DNA of 64,000 bases, taken from positions 1-64,000 of the forward strand of contig JBKECY010000020.1 of the NCBI GenBank assembly GCA_047975025.1, in the 5' to 3' direction. Position numbers and translations under genes: made by a program. A model generated the notes under the pieces. The model saw only the letters and a list, made by a program, of their open reading frames with translations. It did not search any database and was not told where the DNA came from. The stretch is from JBKECY01 sp047975025. GTDB taxonomy: Bacteria; Bacillota; Clostridia; Lachnospirales; Lachnospiraceae. Positions 17,007-26,387 of the stretch are shown here, one piece after another (within the stretch, counting starts at the first letter, position 1; each line of letters starts with the position of its first letter).

Positions 17007-17984
17007 CTAACTGCTGTATTTTACCAGCAGCAGTTCAACACTTAGGATATCTGTCATTCTTCCGGACTTCACATCCGTTTCCATATCCGCAAACTCCTCG
17101 ACAGTTTGAAGCAGTCGCTCCACAGAATACTGTCTGGCACATCTAATGAAATTCTTCACTACAAACGGCGGGACTTTAAGAAGTGCCGCGATTTCCTGCT
17201 GCGGTCTGCCCTCTTCTCCCAGTTGTTTGGCCTGCAGCAGCTGATTGAACTGCCGCGCCATAAGCACCAGAATCTTCATGGGAGGTTCTTTGGCAGCCAG
17301 CAGATCATGGTACAGCGCAAGCGCCTCCTGCTGCCGCTTCTCTGTCACATAACGAATCATATCAAAAATCCTATTCGTAATCTGCGGTGTACAGATTTCT
17401 TCAATGGCCTCACGCTCAATCACCTCCTGCCCTGCTGTATAGGAAAGAAGTTTCTCAAGTTCATTGGCAATATTGGTCATATCCGTTCCAGCTCGGCTCA
17501 GAAAAAGTTCCATGTTTTCCTTAGTGATCTTTTTCTGTTCCTTCATCATCATTCCCAGAACCCACTTGGAGAGTGTGTCTTGTGTCTGTGTGGCAAATTC
17601 TGCCGCATGACCTTTTTTTTGAACCAGCTTATAGAATCTGCCCCGCTTGTCCACTTCGGCTTCAACAAAGATTACATAGACGTACTCCGGAATATTTTCA
17701 AAAACTTCTATGATTTCTTCATTCTTGTTTTTGAAGAACCCACTGTCCTCAATGAGCAAAATTCTGCGTTCTTCCAGAAAGGGCAGTGTCTGCATAATCT
17801 CGTGAATCTGAAGAGGGGTAATTCCCTTGCCGGTAAAATGCGAAAAATTCATGCTGTCCGGGCGGGCATCGAATGCGGTCAGTAATTTCTTCTTATATTG
17901 GATTTTCAGGTATTCTTCCTCGCCATAGAGGAGATAGAGCTGGCGGAATGTATTGAGTTTGATGTCTTCTGCTATGTTTTTCAT
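17007..17984 (-). CDS. holA: DNA polymerase III delta subunit
   Basis: HolA is the clamp-opening wrench of the replicative clamp loader. The 325-residue protein begins with a FRQLYLLYGEEEYL segment typical of the family, in which the degenerate P-loop region does not bind ATP, and ends with the helical collar domain. Length fits the family. It lies downstream of comEC and convergent to rpsT, the order known from Bacillus and Clostridium (comEC-holA-rpsT). About 200 bp separate it from comEC, and that gap holds a palindromic repeat element, so read-through from comEC may be reduced. Confidence 0.93.
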   Translation of the reverse strand: MKNIAEDIKLNTFRQLYLLYGEEEYLKIQYKKKLLTAFDARPDSMNFSHFTGKGITPLQIHEIMQTLPFLEERRILLIEDSGFFKNKNEEIIEVFENIPEYVYVIFVEAEVDKRGRFYKLVQKKGHAAEFATQTQDTLSKWVLGMMMKEQKKITKENMELFLSRAGTDMTNIANELEKLLSYTAGQEVIEREAIEEICTPQITNRIFDMIRYVTEKRQQEALALYHDLLAAKEPPMKILVLMARQFNQLLQAKQLGEEGRPQQEIAALLKVPPFVVKNFIRCARQYSVERLLQTVEEFADMETDVKSGRMTDILSVELLLVKYSS

Positions 17985-18018
17985 GGTTTCCCTTTTTTAA
18001 ATTTATGTGTATAGAATA

Positions 18019-18140
18019 AAAAATGAATACTCACTGTCGCTTTACACTACGTATGCTCTTGACCTAAAGGTCAATCGCTAACTTATCGGGTAAAAATGAA
18101 TACTCACTTCGTTCGTGCTCATTTTTCTTCCGATAAGTTA
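18019..18140. repeat. Compound palindromic repeat element between comEC and holA
   Basis: A 17-bp direct repeat (AAAAATGAATACTCACT) occurs at 18019-18035 and 18092-18108. Between and around these lie a TTGACC/GGTCAA palindrome (18060-18074) and a nested inverted repeat with outer arms 18079-18089 and 18130-18140 and inner arms 18092-18099 and 18119-18126, which could fold into one 62-nt imperfect hairpin. No T run follows, so it is not a classical terminator. A related GACCTwAGGTC core recurs near the right end of the window. Confidence 0.6.
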
Positions 18141-18188
18141 CATTATATCTCATATGGTTTTGAAATTGCAAGGGGCTTTGCGTCCGGC

Positions 18189-20414
18189 TCATGTATCCGG
18201 CGGCAGAAACGCAGTGACTTTTAGGATTTCATCCTCGAACTCTGTCGTGATGGCACCGCGGTCTTTGGTGCTATATATTTTAGTTCCGCTTTGCTGCAGG
18301 CGCGCCAATGTATCCGGATGGGGATGTCCATAGGAATTGGACGCACTGCATGAAATGACCGCTATTTGCGGATGCAGGCGTTCCAGGAACACTTCCGATG
18401 TGGAATTCTTAGACCCATGATGCGCTACTTTCAGGTATTCTGCCTGTTCCAGCAAGGGCAGCAGTTCCGTTTCTTCTTCGGTACCGATATCTCCCGTAAA
18501 TACTGCATCAAATCCCTGATATTGTACCCAAAGTACGGCAGAGCCCTCGTTGCCGCTCTTACCTGCACCGACAGCCGGTGCCAGCACTTGGATACGTACT
18601 TCACCATCATCGTATACCATGCCCCTTGACAGATAGAGCAGACGGCAGCCTGCCTGAGCAGCAAGCTCTTCGATTTGTCCATAGAGCTCCGGCTTTTCTT
18701 CCCAGGCGGGCAATGCGACTGCCTCCACCCGAAGCGTGGTTCTATGTGCGGCCTGCGCCTGCAATACTTCGAGGATACCGGATACATGGTCTGCATCTGC
18801 ATGACTGACAAAGATACACGCAACGTTTCTGACTCCCTGGCTTTTAAGAAACGGCAGCAGCTGGTATCTTCCCACATCCTGCAAGTTGCTGCTTCCGCCA
18901 TCAATGAGATACGTTTTCTTTTGCGGGGTTTGAAGCACCGCAGCGTCCCCCTGCCCAACATCCAGATTCGTAATGGAGAACGGTACCTGCTTGGGGAACA
19001 GAAGAAACACAACCGCTGTCATAAGCAGCAGCACACAGCATGCATATTGCCGTATCCGCAAAGACTTTTGTACTGCGAGGGAGCGTTTAATGTAACACCC
19101 CATTGCCAAAAGCAGCAGATAGTACACACCGATTTGCCAGAGATCCGGACGGCCGCTGATGATCGTACAATACGGCATGCTTTGTACAAATGCTGTACTT
19201 TCCTGATAGACCTGTATAAGCACTCTGGCCGGAAAAATCGCCGCAGTGCCCATCACAAGCGACACCGCCCCCAGTGCGGTACCTGCCAGCGCTGAAACCA
19301 ATACGATTCCGAAGGTCGGCTGTAGCAATACATTAACCGGGATTCCATATACCGAAGTTTCATAAAAAAAGTAGAGCAGCACCGGCCACATTACAAAATG
19401 CAATACACTTCCCAAGATAACGGTATCGAGCAGCATCTTCCCTATTTTTTTCTTGCTTTTGAGCCTGGCATGCAGAGGCATATACACCAGCCCAATGGCT
19501 GCCACCGCTGCAAACGTAAGCAAAAATCCACTGTAAAATAAGTAGGCCGGGCTCTCGATCAATAGCAGAATCGCCGCCAGCGCCGCCGCAGAGAGCAAAT
19601 CATAACTTCGCCCTGCTATTTTAGCTGTCATCGCAAGTGAGAACATAATCAGTGCACGCATAGCCGACACGCTCTCCCCTGTGAGAACCGCATAGCCAAG
19701 CAGCATGAGAATACTGCAGCTGCCAGCCAGCCACTGATACGCTCCCACTCTTTGTAACAGCCTGAACAGCCCCATGCCTAAGATAGACAAGTGCATTCCT
19801 GAAATTGCGATGACATGTGAAATCCCTGCCATCTGGTACTGCACCAGGTCTTCTGCCGGTACATCACTTTTGTCCCCCAGCAGCATTGCCGCCAGCAACG
19901 GTCCCTCTTGAGGTGCCAGCCGCAGCAGGATTTCTTTCATTCTTCCTTGCAGCACACTAAGTTGCTCCCTCACATATTCAGTACGGTTATGCTGGATGGT
20001 CATGTCCTGCCCATTCATCAGATAGCCTATATGCTGCGTCCTGTAATACAGGGCACTGTCAAATCCACCCGGATTGCGTGCCTCTGCGACCGGAGATAGC
20101 CGCCCAGTAAGCAGCAGAACAGCGACTACCGGTGCGGTATGCTTTTCTTTGAAAAATACACGTATATTCTGAATGGGATAAGAACCCGAGGGAAGAAGCA
20201 GCGAAGAATTTCGCAGATAAAAGGAGGTGGTATCCGAGGTAACCGTATGTTTATATACGGTTCCTGAAACCTGCAGAGTTTTGTGTGTCTGCATATACGC
20301 ATGCAGGGTATCGGATGCCGGAGCTTCCCGGATCATAGGAAGCTCCAGTGCATCTGCCAGCCAGATGGCTGCCATGAACAGCAGGCACAGACATAACAAG
20401 GGGCGTTTAATCAT
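18189..20414 (-). CDS. comEC: ComEC/Rec2 family DNA-uptake channel protein
   Basis: ComEC forms the inner-membrane channel for single-stranded DNA during natural transformation. The 741-residue protein has an N-terminal membrane segment and DUF4131-like beta domain (about 1-170), a polytopic competence domain (about 175-480) with the typical LLGDKSD and ISGMHLSI motifs (179-211), and a C-terminal metallo-beta-lactamase domain starting DVGQGDA (485-491) with the metal-binding H538-A-D-A-D-H543. All key residues are kept, so it should be active. Its ATG directly abuts the TAG of the GerMN lipoprotein gene, with AGGAG 5 bp upstream, so it is co-expressed with the two-component system. Whether the organism is competent is not shown. 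Confidence 0.93.
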   Translation of the reverse strand: MIKRPLLCLCLLFMAAIWLADALELPMIREAPASDTLHAYMQTHKTLQVSGTVYKHTVTSDTTSFYLRNSSLLLPSGSYPIQNIRVFFKEKHTAPVVAVLLLTGRLSPVAEARNPGGFDSALYYRTQHIGYLMNGQDMTIQHNRTEYVREQLSVLQGRMKEILLRLAPQEGPLLAAMLLGDKSDVPAEDLVQYQMAGISHVIAISGMHLSILGMGLFRLLQRVGAYQWLAGSCSILMLLGYAVLTGESVSAMRALIMFSLAMTAKIAGRSYDLLSAAALAAILLLIESPAYLFYSGFLLTFAAVAAIGLVYMPLHARLKSKKKIGKMLLDTVILGSVLHFVMWPVLLYFFYETSVYGIPVNVLLQPTFGIVLVSALAGTALGAVSLVMGTAAIFPARVLIQVYQESTAFVQSMPYCTIISGRPDLWQIGVYYLLLLAMGCYIKRSLAVQKSLRIRQYACCVLLLMTAVVFLLFPKQVPFSITNLDVGQGDAAVLQTPQKKTYLIDGGSSNLQDVGRYQLLPFLKSQGVRNVACIFVSHADADHVSGILEVLQAQAAHRTTLRVEAVALPAWEEKPELYGQIEELAAQAGCRLLYLSRGMVYDDGEVRIQVLAPAVGAGKSGNEGSAVLWVQYQGFDAVFTGDIGTEEETELLPLLEQAEYLKVAHHGSKNSTSEVFLERLHPQIAVISCSASNSYGHPHPDTLARLQQSGTKIYSTKDRGAITTEFEDEILKVTAFLPPDT

Positions 20415-21335
20415 CTAGGCTCCTGTCACCTCAGATACCAACTCATCATTCTTTTCGTAGAATTGATTCAGATTCATATTCTCTCTAAAGGTCACATTCG
20501 ACTCTCCGTTGATGGAAATCTGTACCTTATCAACCGGACAGTTTGCGATAATCGAATTGGCGATTGAATAAATCGGTATCTTCTCCTGAATCGGCAAGGC
20601 ACTGTCCGAAAAAATCTGATTGAAGTTCACATAACAGATTCGTTTTGCCGTTGTCACGCCCAGAATGATGGTATCGCCGGGCAGTGTAGGATACGCACCC
20701 TCCTTCGGTCCTTCAACCAACTGCTCAACGACTACCCGCTCTAATGTCACGTTGCTGCTGTAATAGACCCGCCGGGACTCCACTTCAAGTGTTTCCCCTG
20801 CCTCATTGGTGAAATACAGCGAAAGCTCCGCATGCAGGTAGGAATTGAACTTCTCTCCTGACTTCTCCAAAAACATGGATTCATCCATGTTCCCGATGGC
20901 ATCGCCTTTGGAATCAGTGATTTCTTTGCCCTCCACAGAAATCTGTACATAATCGATGGACGGAATCTGGCAAAGTGTCTTGACAATACCCGCTCTGGTC
21001 AGAATCTCACGCGTCGCGGTCATATTGCTATACTCCGAAGAGAAGTCGATGGTAAGCACCTTGTCCTTGATTGTGTAGGAAATCACTTCCACCCCCGAGG
21101 GCAGGAGGCTCAGCCGTCCGCCTGAATCCGGTGTTTCCCCCAACAGGTTGACCAATTCCTCCGCCATAGCTTTTGTCGCTTCATCCGATGGTGTGAATAC
21201 TTCTTCGACCAGATGCGTCTCGTCAGCACTCACATAATATTTGGCATTTTCTATATTCTCACTCTGGGTCGAGCATCCGGTCATTACTAACAGCAGACAG
21301 ATGCAGCCCCACAACAGAAATACTTTCCTTTTCAC
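20415..21335 (-). CDS. GerMN-domain lipoprotein
   Basis: A 306-residue exported lipoprotein: signal peptide with lipobox VMTGC (C21), then two GerMN domains (about 55-155 and 180-285), recognised by the D-x-x-(V/F)-Q-I-S motifs and the LxxTDFSSE/VNFNQxF strands. GerMN domains occur in the spore germination protein GerM and in the actinobacterial lipoprotein LpqB. The GTG at 21335, 6 bp after AGGAGG, is preferred over a TTG frame 21 bp longer; the SD overlaps the stop codon of the kinase gene. Being third in an RR-kinase-lipoprotein unit, it may modulate the kinase from outside, as LpqB does for MtrB; that is inference. Confidence 0.85.
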   Translation of the reverse strand: MKRKVFLLWGCICLLLVMTGCSTQSENIENAKYYVSADETHLVEEVFTPSDEATKAMAEELVNLLGETPDSGGRLSLLPSGVEVISYTIKDKVLTIDFSSEYSNMTATREILTRAGIVKTLCQIPSIDYVQISVEGKEITDSKGDAIGNMDESMFLEKSGEKFNSYLHAELSLYFTNEAGETLEVESRRVYYSSNVTLERVVVEQLVEGPKEGAYPTLPGDTIILGVTTAKRICYVNFNQIFSDSALPIQEKIPIYSIANSIIANCPVDKVQISINGESNVTFRENMNLNQFYEKNDELVSEVTGA

Positions 21336-21345
21336 TTTGTACCTC

Positions 21346-22818
21346 CTAGGGAACAAAAGTCAGCGGAATTCGCACTGAAAAAGTGGTTCCTTCGTCTTCT
21401 TTGCTCTGTACTTTAATTGCTCCTCTGTGCATGGTAATCGCATCCTTGGTGATGGCAAGCCCCAGCCCGGTGCCTCCAATTTCTTTGGAATGTGACTTGT
21501 CCGCCCTGTAAAAACGCTCGAATACCTGATCCAGCGATTCTTCCGGTATGCCCATCCCCGAATCTGCTACCGTAACATAGAAGTATTTGTGATCAGCATC
21601 CAAGGAGATACGGACCCACCCATCATCTACATTGTATTTCACTCCATTTTCAACCAGGTTGGAAATGGCAAGTGTGAATTTCACTTCGTCGACATCGGCT
21701 TCTACCGGTCGGAACGAGTCCAAAATAATATCAATATTTCTCTTATCTGCAATTGGCCGCAGACGCTTGAGTATGCTTTCCAGCAATTCATTGATATTCT
21801 TATGCTCTATATTCAGATCCGCTGCCTTTTTATCCAGCTTAACAAGTGCCAGCAGATCCGTAATGATTTTGTTCTCACGATCAATTTCCTGTGTGATATC
21901 AATCATAAACTCTTTATAGACCTCGACCGGCACATCATCCTGATCAATCAGGGAGTCTGCCAGCACCTTAACAGAAGTCAGCGGAGTCTTCAATTCATGT
22001 GACACATTGGACACAAATTCCTGCCGGGAGTCATCAAGTACCTTGGTTCGTGCCCACATGGCATTGAACGCATCGGTAATGAGCTCTGTCTCCAGATAAT
22101 CGCTTACCGCGACATCTTCCTGCTGAATTCCATCCGTAATATTCTCAATTTGTCTTGTGATTTTAGAAAAAGGCTTTACCAGAACACTGGCAAGCAGATA
22201 GCCGAGGACAACGACCAATGCGGCGATGATGGCCACGATCAACGTTCCTTTTTGCTCCAGAACAGCAATACTGGCCGTAATCTCACTGGTGGATATGCTC
22301 ATCAGCATAACTCCTTGAATGGTATCTGACTTGGGTACCTGAATCGGGATCGTCAGCTCAAGAAGCTGATTTTTGCTGTCGTAATCATTCGTTGGCGAGC
22401 CATTAAAGCACTTTAGCACATCTTCTGAAACCACCATCTTGCCAAAATCCAGATTGTAGGTATCTTTGATTACCTTAAAATCCGTATCAATCAACAAAAT
22501 TCGGCCGCTGAACACATTGGCCAGCAGCTCGATTTCTTCATTAATCAGTTCGGAAGACTGGTCATTCATAAAGTCTTCCTCTATCAGACGGTTGCTGATA
22601 ATGTCGAACTGATTTCGTATATTGCTTGCGCGTACGGATACAGCACGGTCTTCATACGTCGCAATAATAATCCCTGTGACGGCGATACTCGGCAGAATTC
22701 CGATGACGACCAAAAAAAGTGCGATCCGCAGACGCAGGCTTTTAAAAAAACGAAATCTTCTCTTAGTTCTGGAAATAGTAACCAACCCCCCATTTAGTGT
22801 GTACATATTTAGGTTCAC
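21346..22818 (-). CDS. Two-component sensor histidine kinase
   Basis: A 490-residue kinase with transmembrane helices at about 31-53 and 192-214 enclosing a 140-residue extracellular domain of Cache-like appearance, then HAMP, HisKA with H274 in FVSNVSHELKTPL, and a HATPase domain with N, G1 (DSGMGIP) and G2 (GGTGLGL) boxes. It would phosphorylate the regulator encoded just upstream. The reading frame overlaps the regulator gene by 56 bp from a GTG; the true start is unclear since no strong ribosome binding site is seen, and a TTG 33 bp further in is possible. Signal unknown; placement within the competence locus and next to a GerMN lipoprotein is unusual. Confidence 0.9.
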   Translation of the reverse strand: MNLNMYTLNGGLVTISRTKRRFRFFKSLRLRIALFLVVIGILPSIAVTGIIIATYEDRAVSVRASNIRNQFDIISNRLIEEDFMNDQSSELINEEIELLANVFSGRILLIDTDFKVIKDTYNLDFGKMVVSEDVLKCFNGSPTNDYDSKNQLLELTIPIQVPKSDTIQGVMLMSISTSEITASIAVLEQKGTLIVAIIAALVVVLGYLLASVLVKPFSKITRQIENITDGIQQEDVAVSDYLETELITDAFNAMWARTKVLDDSRQEFVSNVSHELKTPLTSVKVLADSLIDQDDVPVEVYKEFMIDITQEIDRENKIITDLLALVKLDKKAADLNIEHKNINELLESILKRLRPIADKRNIDIILDSFRPVEADVDEVKFTLAISNLVENGVKYNVDDGWVRISLDADHKYFYVTVADSGMGIPEESLDQVFERFYRADKSHSKEIGGTGLGLAITKDAITMHRGAIKVQSKEDEGTTFSVRIPLTFVP

Positions 22819-23446
22819 TTGGATTCGTCTCTATTTTTTCCCGCAGTCGGCGGATATGAACATCTACGGTTCTGACATCTCCGGGGTATTCGTAACCCCA
22901 GACCGTACTTAAAAGCGCCTCTCTGCTATATACTTTGTTCGGATTGAAGATAAGCAGCTCGAGCACATCAAATTCTTTGGCTGTAAGATTAATCTCTTTC
23001 TCACTAATGAACAAACGACGGCTGTCACAATCCAGACGCAAATCCCCGACTACAATTTCCTTCTTCTTTTCTGTGGTTCCGGAATTTGAACGACGCACAA
23101 TCGCTTTGATTCTGGCTTTGACCTCTAGGATATTGAACGGCTTGGTGATATAATCATCCGCCCCATATTCCAGACCGAGAATTTTATCCATATCCTCAGA
23201 CTTTGCGGTCAGCATGACAATTGGTACATTGGAGAACTCTCTGATCTGCTGACAGACTTCAAGCCCGTTGAGCTTGGGGAGCATAAGATCCAGTAAAATA
23301 ATATCGTATTTATTTTTTCTGGCAAGTTCCAGTGCTTCTTCACCATCATAGGCTGAATCCACATCCATACCATCCTGCTCCAGACTGAAACGGATTCCTT
23401 TTACAATCAGTTTCTCATCATCTACCAACAAAACTCTCTTCCCCAT
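22763..23446 (-). CDS. OmpR/PhoB-family response regulator
   Basis: A 227-residue DNA-binding regulator. The receiver domain has VDDE near residue 10, the phosphoacceptor Asp in IILLDLMLPKLNG, T in MLTAKS and K in ITKPF. The C-terminal winged helix ends YVHTKWGVGYYF, typical of the OmpR family. The ATG at 23446, with AGGTG 6 bp upstream, is preferred to a GTG 9 bp earlier that touches the stop of the comEA gene. It forms a unit with the kinase and the GerMN lipoprotein and sits between the two DNA-uptake genes, so it may control surface or DNA-uptake functions. Confidence 0.93.
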   Translation of the reverse strand: MGKRVLLVDDEKLIVKGIRFSLEQDGMDVDSAYDGEEALELARKNKYDIILLDLMLPKLNGLEVCQQIREFSNVPIVMLTAKSEDMDKILGLEYGADDYITKPFNILEVKARIKAIVRRSNSGTTEKKKEIVVGDLRLDCDSRRLFISEKEINLTAKEFDVLELLIFNPNKVYSREALLSTVWGYEYPGDVRTVDVHIRRLREKIETNPSEPKYVHTKWGVGYYFQN

Positions 23447-23455
23447 GCTCGTCAC

Positions 23456-23902
23456 CTATCCAATCCTAATCTGCTCTTTTATCTTCTCAAAGATGCCATT
23501 CTTTATTCCATCTCCATTCTTAATTTCTTCAATTGTTTGAAACGGGCCGTTCGCATTCCTGTATGCTATGATTGCCTCTGCCCGAATTGCCCCGATCCCG
23601 CGAATCGTCTGAAGCGCCGCTGCATCCGCCTGATTGATATCAAGCCGCGGGTCTGGCTGTGCAATCTCCGTCTGTGCTGCCTGTGCGGTGCACTGACAGA
23701 CGCAATTCACTTCGTATACGGGTGTCACCTGTGCCTCCGGTGTCTGTGCAGGTGTTTCTGTCTGTACAGGCGTTTCCGTCAGCGCCTCTTCCGCAGTGAA
23801 TATCACTTCGGAAGTCTTATCTTCAGTCGGCGTGCGGGTGCAGCCACCCGTCAGCAGACATACTGCCACGATTACCAACCACCATCTGTATTTTCTCTGC
23901 AT
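23456..23902 (-). CDS. comEA: ComEA-like helix-hairpin-helix DNA receptor, lipoprotein form
   Basis: A 148-residue exported protein with a lipobox LTGGC (C21), a Thr/Pro/Glu-rich spacer and a C-terminal helix-hairpin-helix domain (about 85-148) with the ComEA sequence LDINxADAAxLQTIRGIGxxRAxAI split by few changes. ComEA binds double-stranded DNA outside the membrane and hands it to ComEC. Bacillus ComEA is tethered by a transmembrane helix and has an SLBB domain; here a lipid anchor is predicted and SLBB is absent, replaced by a short CVCQC-containing linker. It heads the operon comEA-regulator-kinase-GerMN-comEC and has a good promoter. Confidence 0.85.
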   Translation of the reverse strand: MQRKYRWWLVIVAVCLLTGGCTRTPTEDKTSEVIFTAEEALTETPVQTETPAQTPEAQVTPVYEVNCVCQCTAQAAQTEIAQPDPRLDINQADAAALQTIRGIGAIRAEAIIAYRNANGPFQTIEEIKNGDGIKNGIFEKIKEQIRIG

Positions 23903-23955
23903 ACTAGTCTCCTATCTGCAAATCAGGTGGTTCTGCCTATGTTACAACCAGTTTC

Positions 23956-23984
23956 ATTGTAGCGAATTCACAGCGTTTTTACAA
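23956..23984 (-). promoter_or_regulatory. Promoter of the comEA operon
   Basis: Minus strand: TTGTAA (23979-23984), 17 bp spacer, TACAAT (23956-23961), about 54 bp before the comEA start. Confidence 0.75.
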
Positions 23985-24001
23985 TAGAAAACGTTTGAAT
24001 T

Positions 24002-26335
24002 TCACGAAACCTTAATATTTGTGCTCCGTTTTTTCTTAACAAATGCAATTAACACGCGGATCAGCAGCGAAATCACCAGCAGCAGCACAAAGGGCAGTGC
24101 AGTATTTGCAGTCAGCGTTCCAATGTGTAAAATAGAGCGGAACAGCCATGCCGCCGTAAAGAAACCAACGGTTGTGGTAATCGCCAAAAATGCCCGTAGT
24201 TTGTTGAACGGAAAGCAGGCCTTAATCACTGCAAATACACTGATGGCACTCAGCAGCAGATACATAAGCGTCGTAGTTTCCAATTCGCTCCAGCGATATA
24301 TCCCTGAGAGGAGATATACCACCGCAACGTTTCCGACCACCAGCAAGGCATTCGGCAAGGCACTTAACAGTGCTGTCCTGAGGAAATTCCCTTCTACTTT
24401 TTTACGGTTATTTTCAAACGATAAAAAGAATGAGGGATAGCCTTCAATTGCCAAATCGATCAGCGTGATCTGAATCGGAATGAACGGGAAAGCCAGCGTG
24501 GATATCGCACAAATAATCGACAAAATGAAGGAATAAATTGTCTTAATGAAGAAGATCGAAGATACTTTCGTCACATTATTGACTACTCTGCGTCCTTCAA
24601 ACAGCACATCCGGCAGCGTTGTAAAATCCGACTCCAGCAAGACTATATTCGATACCTGACGCGTGGCAGAATCTCCTTGTGCCATCGCTATACTGCAATC
24701 CGCCTCTTTTAAAGCAAGAATATCATTTACACCGTCACCGGTCATGGCAACGGTTTTCCTTTTCTTTTTCAGACACTGTACAATGAATTTTTTCTGTTGC
24801 GGGGACACTCTGCCGAAGATGGAATACGTTCTGACACAGTCCTTTAGCTCATCGTCCGTCTTATCTGAAACGTCCACATAATTGTCATAATCCGTAAATC
24901 CGGCTTTCCTGGCAATAGCGGACACTGTAATCGGATTATCTCCGGAAATGATTTTTAATTCCACGCCCTCACTCTCCAGATAATCCAGCGTCTTTTGTGC
25001 ATCCTTTCGGATCGGGTCTTCCAGATAAAAAATCGCCAGAGGTTCCACCGGACCGGTCAATACGTCATGCACCGGTGCCTGCGACAGCCCCAGTGCCAGA
25101 ATACGCGCTCCGCTTTTTTGCGCCTCCATAATTTCAGGAGGCATAGAAGCGGCTGTAAACATTTTGTCCGGCGCGCCCAAAAGCAAGGTGCCAACCGCAT
25201 CAAAACGCATCGCAGCCCACTTGCGCTCGGAAGCAAATGGGCGGATATCTGAGGCTTCGTAAGTATCATTCTCCGTATAATAGGCTTTTAATGCCTGCAT
25301 CGTGATATTGCTGTCCTTGCTGTTATGAATGTAGCTTCCCATCAAGGCAGCGACAGCTTCTTCATCGTAGAGTGGTGCCAGGGTCTGCACCTGTTGGATT
25401 TTCATGTTGCCCTCTGTAATCGTTCCTGTCTTATCCAGACACAGTACGTCCACATGTGCCAGCGTTTCCACCGAATACATTTCCTGTACCAGGATTTTCT
25501 TCTGTCCCAGTTTAATGACTGCCGTAGCGAGAGAGATTACGATTAAGAGTGCCATGCCTTTGGGCAGCATGCCCAAAAGTGCGGCGGCCGAAGATACAAC
25601 GGAATCCTTGGGGATTTCCGCTCTGATGAAAAAGGCTTCCAGGAATAAGACGGCGCCCAGAGGGATAATGATCACGCTGGTGAATTTTGCAATTTTTCTG
25701 ATGGCTCCCAGAAGTTCCGAATGAATCGGCTTGTGCATTTTGGCTTCTACTGCCAGCTTCGTTGAGTAATTATCCAGTCCTACATGCTCAACCTGCGCAT
25801 GGCAGTGACCGCTGGCCACATAGCTTCCGGATAGGATTTTATCTCCCGGCCGCTTATGAATCAGATCCGATTCACCGGTCAGCAGCGCTTCGTTGACCTC
25901 AATTTCTCCCTCCACCAAAAAAGCATCCGACGGTATCTGTTCCCCCGCCCGAAGCACTAAAATATCGTCTATTACAATCTTGGCCGTATCTTTTTCTACG
26001 GTTGCTCCGTCGCGCAGCAGAACTGCTTTCGACCGGTTAAGTACGGACAGCTTTTCCACCGTATCTCGTGCGCGCAGTTCCACTACACATCCGGTCACGA
26101 TATTGATGATGATGATGACAATAAAAAACATATTGCTATAAGCCCCAACCAGTGCGAGGCAAATAGCAATAGCAAAATTCAAAAAATTAAACAGTGTTAA
26201 AATGTTATCTCTTAGTATATCTTTCGTGGATTTTGATACGTCAATTTCATAGTCATTGATCTGCCCTCCGGCAACTCTTTGCTGTACTTCCTGATTCGTC
26301 AGACCCCTGATCTGTGATTTCGTTCTGGCTTCCAT
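24002..26335 (-). CDS. P-type cation-transporting ATPase
   Basis: A 777-residue E1-E2 ATPase with all catalytic motifs: LTGES (152-156), phosphorylated D301-KTGT, a nucleotide-binding domain, and TGDGVND (532-538). About ten membrane helices are predicted, with the M4 motif GMLPKGM (255-261). No N-terminal CxxC metal-binding domain and no CPC motif is present, so it is not a P1B heavy-metal pump. It resembles the CtpE/Exp7 (CaxP) group of Gram-positive cation exporters, for which Ca2+ has been proposed, but the substrate cannot be read from sequence. It lies about 50 bp downstream of argD on the same strand, with a GGAGAG site before the ATG, perhaps reached by arg read-through. Confidence 0.85.
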   Translation of the reverse strand: MEARTKSQIRGLTNQEVQQRVAGGQINDYEIDVSKSTKDILRDNILTLFNFLNFAIAICLALVGAYSNMFFIVIIIINIVTGCVVELRARDTVEKLSVLNRSKAVLLRDGATVEKDTAKIVIDDILVLRAGEQIPSDAFLVEGEIEVNEALLTGESDLIHKRPGDKILSGSYVASGHCHAQVEHVGLDNYSTKLAVEAKMHKPIHSELLGAIRKIAKFTSVIIIPLGAVLFLEAFFIRAEIPKDSVVSSAAALLGMLPKGMALLIVISLATAVIKLGQKKILVQEMYSVETLAHVDVLCLDKTGTITEGNMKIQQVQTLAPLYDEEAVAALMGSYIHNSKDSNITMQALKAYYTENDTYEASDIRPFASERKWAAMRFDAVGTLLLGAPDKMFTAASMPPEIMEAQKSGARILALGLSQAPVHDVLTGPVEPLAIFYLEDPIRKDAQKTLDYLESEGVELKIISGDNPITVSAIARKAGFTDYDNYVDVSDKTDDELKDCVRTYSIFGRVSPQQKKFIVQCLKKKRKTVAMTGDGVNDILALKEADCSIAMAQGDSATRQVSNIVLLESDFTTLPDVLFEGRRVVNNVTKVSSIFFIKTIYSFILSIICAISTLAFPFIPIQITLIDLAIEGYPSFFLSFENNRKKVEGNFLRTALLSALPNALLVVGNVAVVYLLSGIYRWSELETTTLMYLLLSAISVFAVIKACFPFNKLRAFLAITTTVGFFTAAWLFRSILHIGTLTANTALPFVLLLVISLLIRVLIAFVKKKRSTNIKVS

Positions 26336-26387
26336 TATACTCTCCTAACATGCTTCGAGGTGTTGCTTCCACCTGTGCTATCTGCTG

